The notes below the pieces were generated by a model, which was not told where the DNA came from, did not search any database, and was given only the letters and a program-made list of their open reading frames with translations. A program made the position numbers and the translations under genes. From Sergeia podlipaevii (lineage: Eukaryota; Euglenozoa; Kinetoplastea; Trypanosomatida; Trypanosomatidae), in assembly GCA_030849805.1 (NCBI GenBank), contig JASANZ010001917.1, positions 1 to 24,371 of the forward strand: a stretch of 24,371 nt of DNA, in the 5' to 3' direction. Of this stretch, positions 16,983 through 24,371 are shown in pieces; within the stretch, counting starts at the first letter, position 1; every line of letters begins with the position of its first letter.

Positions 16983-16996
16983 TGTGTGTGTGTGTG
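16983..16996. repeat. (TG)7 microsatellite
   Basis: Seven TG units follow a T run upstream of the CS/Sel1 gene. Confidence 0.85.
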
Positions 16997-17023
16997 AAAC
17001 TTTTACAATTTGGATCTCCATAT

Positions 17024-17072
17024 ACTTTTTTCTTCTTTTTGAAATGTTTTTTTTGTACGTATGCGCTTCTAG
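17024..17072 (+). promoter_or_regulatory. Predicted trans-splice acceptor of CS/Sel1 gene
   Basis: No AG occurs from 16955 to 17070 across two strong pyrimidine tracts; the first AG is at 17071-17072 (CTTCTAG). The leader to ATG 17095 would be 22 bases. This excludes the in-frame ATG at 17044 from the mRNA and supports the chosen start. Confidence 0.65.
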
Positions 17073-17094
17073 TTCAAGGTTTAAGAAAAAAAAA

Positions 17095-18936
17095 ATGAGT
17101 ATTCCGTACACTGAGTCGATTGGCAAGGCTCGCTGGCGTCAGGTCTCGGATGAGGAGACTACCCTTGAGCTGCGTATTCCTATCACCCTTCCCGACGGTG
17201 TCCGCCCTCGCGACCTGCAAGTAGAAATCAAGGACACCACCGTCCTCATCATCAGTCATGGCCACACTCGCATGATCCAGTGGCGTCTGCACGCCCCCGT
17301 GAGCAGCGAGGTGGAGTGGAGCGTGCAAGGGGACACGATGGTGCTTGAGCTCGAGAAAACCTCTGCTGCCACCTGGGCCTGCCTTTTGGACCTGCCCATG
17401 CGCGCCGATGACGAGCTGCTTGTTTCTATCGACGAGATCAACAAGATGTTTGCGGCCCAGCTGCCTTCTCTTCCTCCAGTCGGAACTGAAAACTCCAAGG
17501 CCGACGAGGACGAGAAGAAGGAAGATGAAGAGGCGGAGGGAGATGAGCAGGACCTCGACAAGCTGCTCGAGGAAGCCGCGGAAGAGGTGGTCGTGTGCAA
17601 GGATGCGGACAATGGCACTGATGAGGGTGGGTTCAGCGCGTACCTCAAGGCGGAACTGGAAAACTTCAAGTCTGAGTCCGAGCATATTGTGGAGAAGATG
17701 AACGAGGTGAATCAGGAGATGGCTGACCCCTCCAACGAGGATGCCAGGGAGAAGCTGAAGCTTCTTGAGGAAATCCTGCGGCTGCACAACGCGTGCCGAG
17801 AGCTCCGCAGTCAGCCAGTCTCTTTGCAGAACTTCTTGATGGCAACGCAGCTTGAGATCCAGAAGGCGCGCGCCAACATTGGTCAGCTCAGCGAGGAGGA
17901 AACAGAGGAGTTCGAGTCGGAGGAGGAGAAGAAACTTACTCCCACTGAGCTTATGACCTGTGGTCTCAAGTTCTACCAAGATGAAGACCTCAAGGGTTGC
18001 ATCCACTTTCTTCGTCTAGCTGCACTTCACCACAAGCACGATCAGAGTATAATGCTTCTCTATAGTATCTACAGCCAATTGGGCACCCCTCGTGGTGCCT
18101 TCATACTGCTCAGGCGTGCTCTCGATGAAAATGAGCAGAGCGCTGTTGTCCTCCACAAGGTTGGTGAGCTCTTTGATGAGGGTGCTCGCAACTTCCTTCC
18201 CATCTTCCCTGCTGCTCTGTACTTTTACCAGCTTGCTGCGAAGCTTGGCAGCCCCAATGCCATGCTCTCTCTGGCTCAGTTGTGGCTGCGTGGCTCCACT
18301 GCTACTCATATGCTTTCCGCTGAGCAGGCTGAGGCGCAGAAGAGCATTGCCAAGTACCACGCTTGGCTGCAGAAGGCTATGGATCGTGGCTGTGGCTCCG
18401 CCTACTTTGTGCGCGGTTGCATGCATTTGAAGGGCGAACATGGCATGGAGAAGTCCTATCAGCTGGCCAAGGAATACCTTGACGCTGCCTCTAATGCCCA
18501 GCCGGAGATTCTTCGTCGTGCCCCACAGATTGTGAAGATGCTCGAGGACCTGCACCAGGAGGAGAGCGGTTCTGGCTCTACCCCCGCCACTACTGCTGCC
18601 ACCCGCCCCTCTGCTAAACCCTCCGACGCGGAGGATAGCACCATGAAGGTGACCCCATCTGCCTCTCGCCTCAGTGCACTCGGTGGCGCTGGCGGGTCTG
18701 GCTTTGGCAGCGGCGCTGGCCAGCCTCATCGTGCCAAGAAGGCATTTGGTCCTTCTACCCGGCGCAAGGTTTTCTGGGAGCGCGCGTGTGTGAGCAGTCT
18801 CGTAGCGTACGGTGTGTACACACTCGCCTTTCCTATTCGCATCATCATGCTGCCTTACTTCTACACGCTTGTTAGCAACATCGTTGACGTGATTCCGTGG
18901 CTAGGCAACAGTAACGCTGCCGATATCGTCTTTTAA
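17095..18936 (+). CDS. CS-domain (p23/NudC-like) protein with Sel1/TPR repeats and C-terminal membrane anchor
   Basis: This 613-residue protein starts with a CS domain (about 11-100): ARWRQVSDEETTLELRIPIT, LQVEIKDTTVLI, SEVEWSVQGDTMVLELEK and TWACLL follow the p23/NudC pattern. CS domains commonly bind HSP90 or act as co-chaperones. An acidic linker (134-165) and predicted coiled-coil helices (180-280) come next. A helical repeat region (about 285-470) has Sel1/TPR-like units such as AAKLGSPNAMLSLAQLWLRG and AMDRGCGSAYFVRGCMHLKG. A Gly/Ser/Ala/Thr-rich linker (about 490-548) leads to a basic stretch and one or two hydrophobic helices (about 563-601), which should anchor the protein in a membrane with most of it in the cytosol, tail-anchored style. 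The order suggests a membrane-bound co-chaperone; that is inference. Start chosen from the acceptor at 17072. Strong C/G-ending codon use suggests good expression. Domains reliable, function unproven. Confidence 0.82.
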   Translation: MSIPYTESIGKARWRQVSDEETTLELRIPITLPDGVRPRDLQVEIKDTTVLIISHGHTRMIQWRLHAPVSSEVEWSVQGDTMVLELEKTSAATWACLLDLPMRADDELLVSIDEINKMFAAQLPSLPPVGTENSKADEDEKKEDEEAEGDEQDLDKLLEEAAEEVVVCKDADNGTDEGGFSAYLKAELENFKSESEHIVEKMNEVNQEMADPSNEDAREKLKLLEEILRLHNACRELRSQPVSLQNFLMATQLEIQKARANIGQLSEEETEEFESEEEKKLTPTELMTCGLKFYQDEDLKGCIHFLRLAALHHKHDQSIMLLYSIYSQLGTPRGAFILLRRALDENEQSAVVLHKVGELFDEGARNFLPIFPAALYFYQLAAKLGSPNAMLSLAQLWLRGSTATHMLSAEQAEAQKSIAKYHAWLQKAMDRGCGSAYFVRGCMHLKGEHGMEKSYQLAKEYLDAASNAQPEILRRAPQIVKMLEDLHQEESGSGSTPATTAATRPSAKPSDAEDSTMKVTPSASRLSALGGAGGSGFGSGAGQPHRAKKAFGPSTRRKVFWERACVSSLVAYGVYTLAFPIRIIMLPYFYTLVSNIVDVIPWLGNSNAADIVF

Positions 18937-19421
18937 TGCGGGCGGACAGTAGCGGCAACAAACGCAAGGTGATGGTAGGAGAGGGAGAACGTGCTTTTTT
19001 TTTTGCCATTTCCTTGTTATGCTTTCTTTGTTCAGGTTCTTTATCTCGTCACTTTTTCCCCTCTTTTCCTTCAGCGCCTTTTCACCTTTTTCCTTTCTCT
19101 TTTTGTTGTTCTCTTGAGGAGACACACAGTGATAGTGCGCCAGATGGGCGAAAGGCAAGGAAACATTTCATTCATACATATATGTGCGTGCGTGTGAGAG
19201 GAAGTTTGGGGTAGGAGGACGGCTTAATTGAAGTGAAAGGAAACAAGACCTTGAGGGAAGCTATTATATCTTTTTTTTTTTTTTTACATGGTTGTATCTT
19301 TTTCGTTGTGATTCACAGAATATCATTTTGTTAGGATTGCATTTGTTTTGTTCCTCCTCACCCTATTCGGATACTGCCACCACGTGGAATGAACTTAGGG
19401 CTCGCACAGTTTCTGTACGCT

Positions 19422-19535
19422 GAGAAGAGCAAGGAGGGAGGTTCAAGGATGATGCAACTAAGGAGGGATGAAAAAGGGGGGAAAAGCGAAGTTGGAGATA
19501 GAAAAGAGGAGTTGGGGTATAGAACAGCGAGGAAA
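19422..19535. repeat. Polypurine tract (polypyrimidine on the minus strand)
   Basis: By eye, roughly five in six of these 114 bases are A or G on the + strand, in a region otherwise T-rich. Read on the minus strand it is a long C/T tract ending in CTTCTCAG, like a splice acceptor. No gene is evident on that strand. Confidence 0.7.
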
Positions 19536-20050
19536 TCCAAAACTACCTGTTCAGTGGGTGTTGTTACTACATTTTTTTAAAAGTAGGGATCTGGTTGCGC
19601 AATAAACGCCATCACTTTGATGGGTTCTTAGTCCGTTGTTAAGAGTCACGAGTATTATTTATTTATTTATTTACAAGCAATCTGTTTTCTTTCATATTGA
19701 ACTAGTCAGTCTACTATTCTCATCTCTTCACACGTGATAGTGCAGCTGTCTGCCGTTCTCTTACTAACGCCAGTAACGTAAAACGCATCAAACGTACACA
19801 CACAAAAAAAAGAGAGAAAAGTACTCACGTCTCGACAGGCTAGTGAAATGCTAAAGAGGCAATTTTTGTGAAGACGGCATGCAAGGTGGAGAACACCATA
19901 CCGTTACCATCTACGCTTCTGCAGATCGCTGAGTATTTTCCTTTGAAGCCTCTCTTCTTAATGCCACATCATTTATTGATCTAAAACCCGATCCCTATAT
20001 CTACTCTTTCACTGCTTTTCAGTAGTATCTTTAGTTGGGTGTTTGTAGCA

Positions 20051-20075
20051 TCCCCCCGCTCTCTCTCATACTTAG
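20051..20075 (+). promoter_or_regulatory. Predicted trans-splice acceptor of PPR-like gene
   Basis: A C/T-rich tract ends in ACTTAG (AG 20074-20075), 63 bases before the ATG at 20139. No other AG lies within the tract. Confidence 0.6.
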
Positions 20076-20138
20076 GCATTTCCATCTGCGATAAAAGCTT
20101 CTACGCTACACGTGCATAAACTGTTTTCTGTGCGAGGG

Positions 20139-21092
20139 ATGAGACAGTGCGTATTCCGTCTGCTATGCCAGTCGCGCCGCGGCACTACCCCTGTCGCGTG
20201 CACCGTCAGCAGCGCTGCCGTGCTTTTCCGCCGAGGCTGTCACACAGCAGGTAGTAGCAGCAGCACGAGCGAGGCAGTGTTCATGGCTGGCTCTGCTGCT
20301 GCTGCACCTCAGTCTTCATCCACTGAAACGGTCCGTCAACAGTCGGAGGTTCCCATGAAGAAGTTTGCCAACAAACAGACGGCACAGGAAGCTATGGACC
20401 TTGCTGCCGCTGCCCGCCGCGATGTTTACGATTTGTGGCGCAGTACCAGCCAGCAGGAACTCAAGTCTGCAGGCGCCACTGAGGAAGAAGTAGAGGAGCA
20501 AAGTGCTCGGCGTGTGGCACAAGTGGCAAGCATTCTAGAAAAGTACAAGATTACCCCCACCACCTCGCGTGAAGAGAATGTGTGCCGGGGCCTAGGCGAC
20601 GCTTTTGATCACTTGCTGCTTCTCTGCATTCCCCTAGACAAGGGCGACACTACTCATCTTGAGCGTGTGCTCCAGGCGGCTGGAAGCCAGGGCAGGCAGT
20701 TGTCCATTCGCACTGTTCAGCACGCGTTCGCCAGGGCAGGTAGTTTCGTGGAGGCATTAGCTATATTTTATGCTTTGCGCCGCTGCCATGTAGCCATGAA
20801 CATGGAGGCCTATCACGCCATGCTGTACTCCTTGCAGCGGTTGGAAGAAGAGGGATGGGCACAGCGGTTTCACGAGGAATACGCCGCGAACAAGGGAGAA
20901 TACATATCAGAGCAGGCTCTCGACTTTGTTTTGCGAGGAGTGGACAACCAGCTGTTACCTGAGAACAAGCCGTGGCTAGGGCGGATCATGTTTGCGGATA
21001 GCAACAATGCGGCTGCGACCCAGCAAACACCAGAATCCTTTGATAGTATGGGCAAGATGTGGGTGCAACGGTACAAGAGCGGCAGCGCATGA
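20139..21092 (+). CDS. Putative mitochondrial PPR-like protein
   Basis: This 317-residue protein starts at the first ATG after the acceptor; the frame extends nine codons upstream from a GTG. The first 44 residues contain Arg, Ser, Cys and hydrophobic residues but no acidic residue (MRQCVFRLLCQSRRG...), a typical mitochondrial presequence. A low-complexity S/A/Q stretch follows to about residue 65. Residues about 187-270 form paired helices resembling pentatricopeptide repeats (RTVQHAFARAGSFVEALAIF, then MEAYHAMLYSLQRLEEEGWA). PPR proteins bind organellar RNA, and trypanosomatids use many in mitochondrial RNA processing and in the mitoribosome. With only two or so weak repeats this could equally be a mitoribosomal or assembly subunit. 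I do not recognise an exact family member. The mitochondrial call is moderately supported; the PPR call is tentative. Confidence 0.7.
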   Translation: MRQCVFRLLCQSRRGTTPVACTVSSAAVLFRRGCHTAGSSSSTSEAVFMAGSAAAAPQSSSTETVRQQSEVPMKKFANKQTAQEAMDLAAAARRDVYDLWRSTSQQELKSAGATEEEVEEQSARRVAQVASILEKYKITPTTSREENVCRGLGDAFDHLLLLCIPLDKGDTTHLERVLQAAGSQGRQLSIRTVQHAFARAGSFVEALAIFYALRRCHVAMNMEAYHAMLYSLQRLEEEGWAQRFHEEYAANKGEYISEQALDFVLRGVDNQLLPENKPWLGRIMFADSNNAAATQQTPESFDSMGKMWVQRYKSGSA

Positions 21093-21964
21093 AACGTGTG
21101 AAAGGCTTTTGCGGAGGTTTATCTGTTTTTTTTTTTTGTTGTTGTTCTTCCTTCCCCTCTAGTGGTGATGAAAGGTAAGAGGTGGCAAAGGATTGAAACT
21201 GTCTCTTTAGATGGTTCCTATTTGCACTTTCTTTTCCTTTTTCTTCGTGTAGTGCCTTGACTACTGTGTGTTGTTGGCGTAGTTGTTGGCTTTTGAGGTA
21301 TCCACACTGAACCGCGGCGTTTCTACGAGTTGTGCCTGTGCCATCATCTTTAATTGAAGAAAAGAATTTTGCTCCGTCACGTCCAGTTGGTTCCCTTCCT
21401 GTGCTTATCTTTTTCTCAGCTTTTGCATTGGTGTACATCTGTGCCTTGATACTTGTGTTCTATGCTTCTTAAAAGGGAAGAAAAAAAAGCAGCCACACAA
21501 GTGAGGCGCGAAATAGACTTCTTCTTCTTCATTCCTTTTTTTTTTTGTTCATTTCATTCAACAGCGCTGTACCAATACAATTTCATAAAGAAGAGAGAGA
21601 GAGACTTGTGGTCCCTTCCAATACATAGTGAAATAGAGGAGGGATTGCATCTAGTGTGCTCACAAAAGCTATAAGGCCGCAATTGCAATTTTTTTTTCTA
21701 CACTTCCTCCTATTGTAAAGCCTTCTGCTATAGACACCACCATCATATACATAGATTTATACAATACGCTTGCAGTTGATCCCTTTACGTCCAACTTTTG
21801 TGCAGCCACGGCTTTTTTTTTTTCTTCTGTAGTTTGCTGTTGCCTCTATCGTGAAGCTTTTCCTTTGTTTCTTAAGACTTTGTTAGAGGACAGCTATTTG
21901 TCGAAGGGCAAAAAAAGTGTCCACCCCTTCTTTTTTTTTTTTCTCCCCGCTTTGTTAGCGAGGG
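21093..21964. other. Intergenic region, PPR-like gene to right-edge gene
   Basis: These 872 bases are T-rich. A T run followed by GTT units (21125-21146) lies about 30 bases after the PPR-like stop, similar to motifs near 9290 and 9847. A GA-rich patch lies at 21590-21605. No supported gene is present; the ATG frame at 21453-21674 translates T runs and is not called. Confidence 0.6.
21918..21958 (+). promoter_or_regulatory. Predicted trans-splice acceptor of right-edge gene
   Basis: The strongest pyrimidine tract upstream of the gene ends in TTGTTAG (AG 21957-21958). It would leave only six bases before ATG 21965. Upstream AGs at 21875-21876 or 21885-21886 after another T-rich tract would give a leader of about 80-90 bases. 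Confidence 0.45.
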
Positions 21965-23148
21965 ATGTCGCAGCGAAGTGGTAAACTTGATATATCACCG
22001 GTTTCGGCAAACTCAACTGCTACGGCAGTGCTGCGTGCGCTACAGCAGGAGAATGACACGCTTCGCTACCAGCTTCTGCAAACGCAGCAGGAACGCGACG
22101 CTCTCGCGGATCAGCTTCGTGCTATGACTGCAACTGAGGTTGCTGTGTATCAGCGTTCCTATCAGCAGCACAAGTACGATCGGGCTTCGGCAACAAACGC
22201 ACAAGTGCAAGCCCTGCAGGAAAAATGCCGCCTGCTTGCTGAGCGGTTGCTCGCCACAGTGCGAGATAGCCAGATCTCTCAGACCTCAGAGGCCTACTTC
22301 CTGCTACGCACTCAGCAGGAGGAGCGTCGCTTCCTCATGGAGGCGCTAGATACCTTGCTGAAAGAACTACAGCCAGAGGAAGAGCTGCAGCAGCAAGGTG
22401 AGAAACGATGGCATCTGTATCGAGACACTGACGCGGCTTCTTCTACCTCGACAGAAAATGTGACAACAGGGACTGTTTGCCGCTTGGTGTTGCGCGTCTC
22501 TGACGCATTCCAGGCTCGGCACGCGCGCATGAAGCTGGATAGGGCCCATGCGTTCTTGTCACTGGAGCAGGTGAGTGCTCTCACGCAAGAGATGCGGAAG
22601 GCACTAGAGCAGGCCACTCGCGCTATATTTAACTGTGCCACTCAACTGCATTTAAGGCACGAGGAAGAAGAGATGGAACAACAAAAGCAACTGTCGGACG
22701 GGACGGAGAAGGAGCAGGATGAATACATGATGGATGCTGAGGACGTTATTGCGCAGCAGCGGCAACAGCAACAGCAACCTCAGCTTCAGCAGAGCGGTGT
22801 TTCCCGAAGCACGCCGCATTACGTTAGGTATGGCGGTAGCACAAATGCGAAGACTGCGTCGCCCCACTCTGGTGTATCAGACTCCTTTATAGCCAGGCCA
22901 GCTGCCTATTCCGGTGGTGGCAGCGGGAGGCGGAGCGAAGTAACTGGGCTCCAGCAGTGGACTGTTCCTCATCATCAGCAGCAGCTGCAGCAGCAATGGC
23001 ATTTGCAACTGCCCTTCCTGATTGAGGACCTGGAGTGGTCGTGTGATGTAATGAAGGCGTGTCACAAGGGGCTTGCTGATGTGCACGGCCTCGCGGTGAC
23101 CGCCAGTGAAACTATTGTTTTGCCTTCCTCTGCTGCAACAGTCCCAGC

Positions 23149-23179
<31 letters not shown>

Positions 23180-24371
23180 TTGACTTCTACTGCGCACATT
23201 AGCCCTGAAGTGGAGCGGCTACTTGCGAGCTTTCTGGATGACCTGCGCAACCTCAGCACACGCGGCGCCAAGAGTCAGGAGCAACTGGCACGAAGGCTCT
23301 CGCACGAAGTGCAGAGTCACTATGAGTCCGCCAAACAGTACGAGAAGCGTATTCAAGTGTTGGAGGCGGAAAATGCGAGGCTAGTGAGCGCTGCTGCGCT
23401 GGCTGCGTCCCCTGCTACTGCTGCTGTGGGAGCTAACATTAATCCTGCGGAGACTAGTGGTGGAGAGGTGACAGCAGAATTTTATGTACCGCCCCCACCA
23501 GCGCTCTATCCTTCAGCTGTGAGAGCGGCGGAGGACGCGGGTTGCGTCGCGGCGCGTGTCCCTCTGGCAGTGTCACAGCAACAACAGCAACCGTACTTCT
23601 CTGCAAGGGGTCAAACAGTACGATCACCCGGAACCCCTGCGTACTACTCCGGCGCTGCCCATCCCTTTAATGGTAGTGCTGCTGCTGCACCTGGAATCTC
23701 TATCTCGGCTACACCGGAGAAGCAGCAGTACAACAGCACTCGCGAGGCGAAACGCCGCAGCACGACGCCGCTTGATGCTCAGCAAATAGTTCAACAGAGA
23801 GGTGAGACTTCTAAGTCTCTGCAGCAGCAGAAGTGGCGCAGTAGTCAGAAGCATGCGCGCGAAGCTGCAGGTGGTCGTGATAGCAAGAGGGATCGTCACC
23901 GTACTAGGAGCAGGCGTCCGCACGGAGGCTACTCACGCGGTAGGGCACGTAGCAGCAGCAGCAACAATAGTATCTACGACGAAAGTGACAGCTGTAGTGC
24001 TGACACATTGACCTACGCACACGTATCAGATACCCCCGACTCCTCCTTTTCGTCTCACGAGGCACGACAGCGCAGGGATAGCAGGGAGAGACGACGTCAG
24101 CACAGGGAAGAGGTGCAGAGGGGATCCCACAGTGACCCTCGCCCTCATAAGCGCACCGAGCAGTCCGAGCAGCAGCGAGGTCGAGAACGCCCGCAGCATC
24201 AGCAGGGCCATTCGCGCCAGTCTCCTGGCGACTATCAGGACAAAGCCGCCGCCGCCACACGCGTTCCTGGGGGGAACCCCGCGAGGGCGACAGGGGAGGT
24301 TGTGAGACGTGAGAGATACACTGTACAGAGCCTCAGCAGCAGCGACCGATCCTTTCTTGACATGATGGCAG
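21965..24371 (+). CDS. Large coiled-coil, Q/A/RS-rich protein, 3' end outside window
   Basis: From ATG 21965 the frame is open to the last base of the window: 802 complete codons plus one base, no stop. The N-terminal 130 residues form likely coiled coil (VLRALQQENDTLRYQLLQTQ and on, with many Q, E, R and L). Glutamine-rich runs follow near 260-275 and 340-350. A run of Ala/Thr codons built on GCA repeats lies near 394-404. A second helical segment (about 413-475: VERLLASFLDDLRNL ... YEKRIQVLEAENARL) has heptad spacing. From about 630 the chain is basic and rich in R, S, H and Q, with RS/RD/RE pairs (RDSKRDRHRTRSRRP). Such architecture is common in trypanosomatid cytoskeletal or basal-body proteins and also in RNA-binding RS proteins, but nothing decides between them. 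No known domain is recognised. G/C-ending codon use and lack of stops over 2.4 kb make it a real gene. Confidence 0.85.

Larger units (their letters stand above)
16609..17094. other. Intergenic region, methyltransferase to CS/Sel1 gene
   Basis: These 486 bases include two GT-type microsatellites and long T runs; the last part is the splice signal of the next gene. The open frame of the next gene extends 52 codons up into this stretch, but only by translating the T and TG runs. Confidence 0.65.
18937..20138. other. Intergenic region with polypurine tract
   Basis: A 1.2 kb gap without a supported gene. It has T runs on the left, a strongly purine-rich block (19422-19535), a TTTA repeat (around 19655-19672) and the acceptor of the next gene at the right. 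Short ATG frames on either strand (17 to about 63 codons) show no recognisable content. Part is presumably the long 3'UTR of the CS/Sel1 gene. Confidence 0.6.

Noticed and set aside
16939..17094. N-terminal extension of the CS/Sel1 frame
   Set aside because: It starts at TTG and translates T and TG runs; the first AG after this tract (17071-17072) removes it, leaving ATG 17095.
17074..18729. Long minus-strand frames opposite the CS/Sel1 gene
   Set aside because: They are antisense shadows of a strongly biased coding region; the + strand product has clear domains.
19389..19580. 63-codon ATG frame across the polypurine block
   Set aside because: Its K/E/G/R-rich content is a direct translation of purine-rich sequence and has no family resemblance.
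22312..24260. Many long minus-strand frames opposite the right-edge gene
   Set aside because: They are mirror frames of a GC-rich + strand gene with repeated CAG and GCA codons and show poly-L, poly-C or poly-S runs.

Overview
The window looks like nuclear DNA of a trypanosomatid (Kinetoplastea). All eleven well-supported genes lie head to tail on the + strand. None needs an intron. Almost every start codon follows a pyrimidine-rich tract ending in AG, which is the pattern expected of polycistronic transcription with spliced-leader trans-splicing. An amastin-family gene, which is specific to trypanosomatids, supports the assignment. The genus cannot be fixed from the sequence. Intergenic DNA is T-rich with many microsatellites, and coding GC is lower than I would expect for Leishmania or Crithidia.

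Layout. 1-1220 is an AT-rich gap with no firm gene. 1221-3605 and 4036-6396 are two tandem, strongly diverged cullins, both keeping the C-terminal neddylation lysine. 6703-7275 is a rhodanese plus two-helix membrane protein very close to bacterial YgaP. 8230-8916 is an amastin with an unusual hydrophilic N-terminus. A 1.46 kb gap (8917-10374) follows; it holds microsatellites and a possible 35-residue antisense micro-ORF. 10375-10647 is dynein light chain LC8. 11100-12707 is the adenine DNA glycosylase MutY/MUTYH, with an altered iron-sulfur cysteine spacing. 13153-15624 is a kelch-repeat protein. 15919-16608 (or from 15751) is a class I SAM methyltransferase. 17095-18936 is a CS-domain (p23/NudC-like) plus Sel1/TPR protein with a C-terminal membrane anchor. 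20139-21092 is a probable mitochondrial PPR-like protein. From 21965 an open frame of more than 800 codons, rich in Q, A and RS with coiled coils, runs off the right edge.

The genes do not form a functional pathway. As usual in trypanosomatids, neighbours are unrelated (protein degradation, sulfur chemistry, surface protein, motor subunit, DNA repair, methylation, co-chaperone), and expression is expected to be set after transcription through UTRs and codon choice. The possible exceptions are the two adjacent cullins, which look like an old tandem duplication. The points most worth checking are the bacterial-type YgaP gene, the cullin pair, the antisense micro-ORF with its own splice-acceptor-like sequence, the MutY cluster spacing, the CS-Sel1-membrane architecture, and the ambiguous methyltransferase start.
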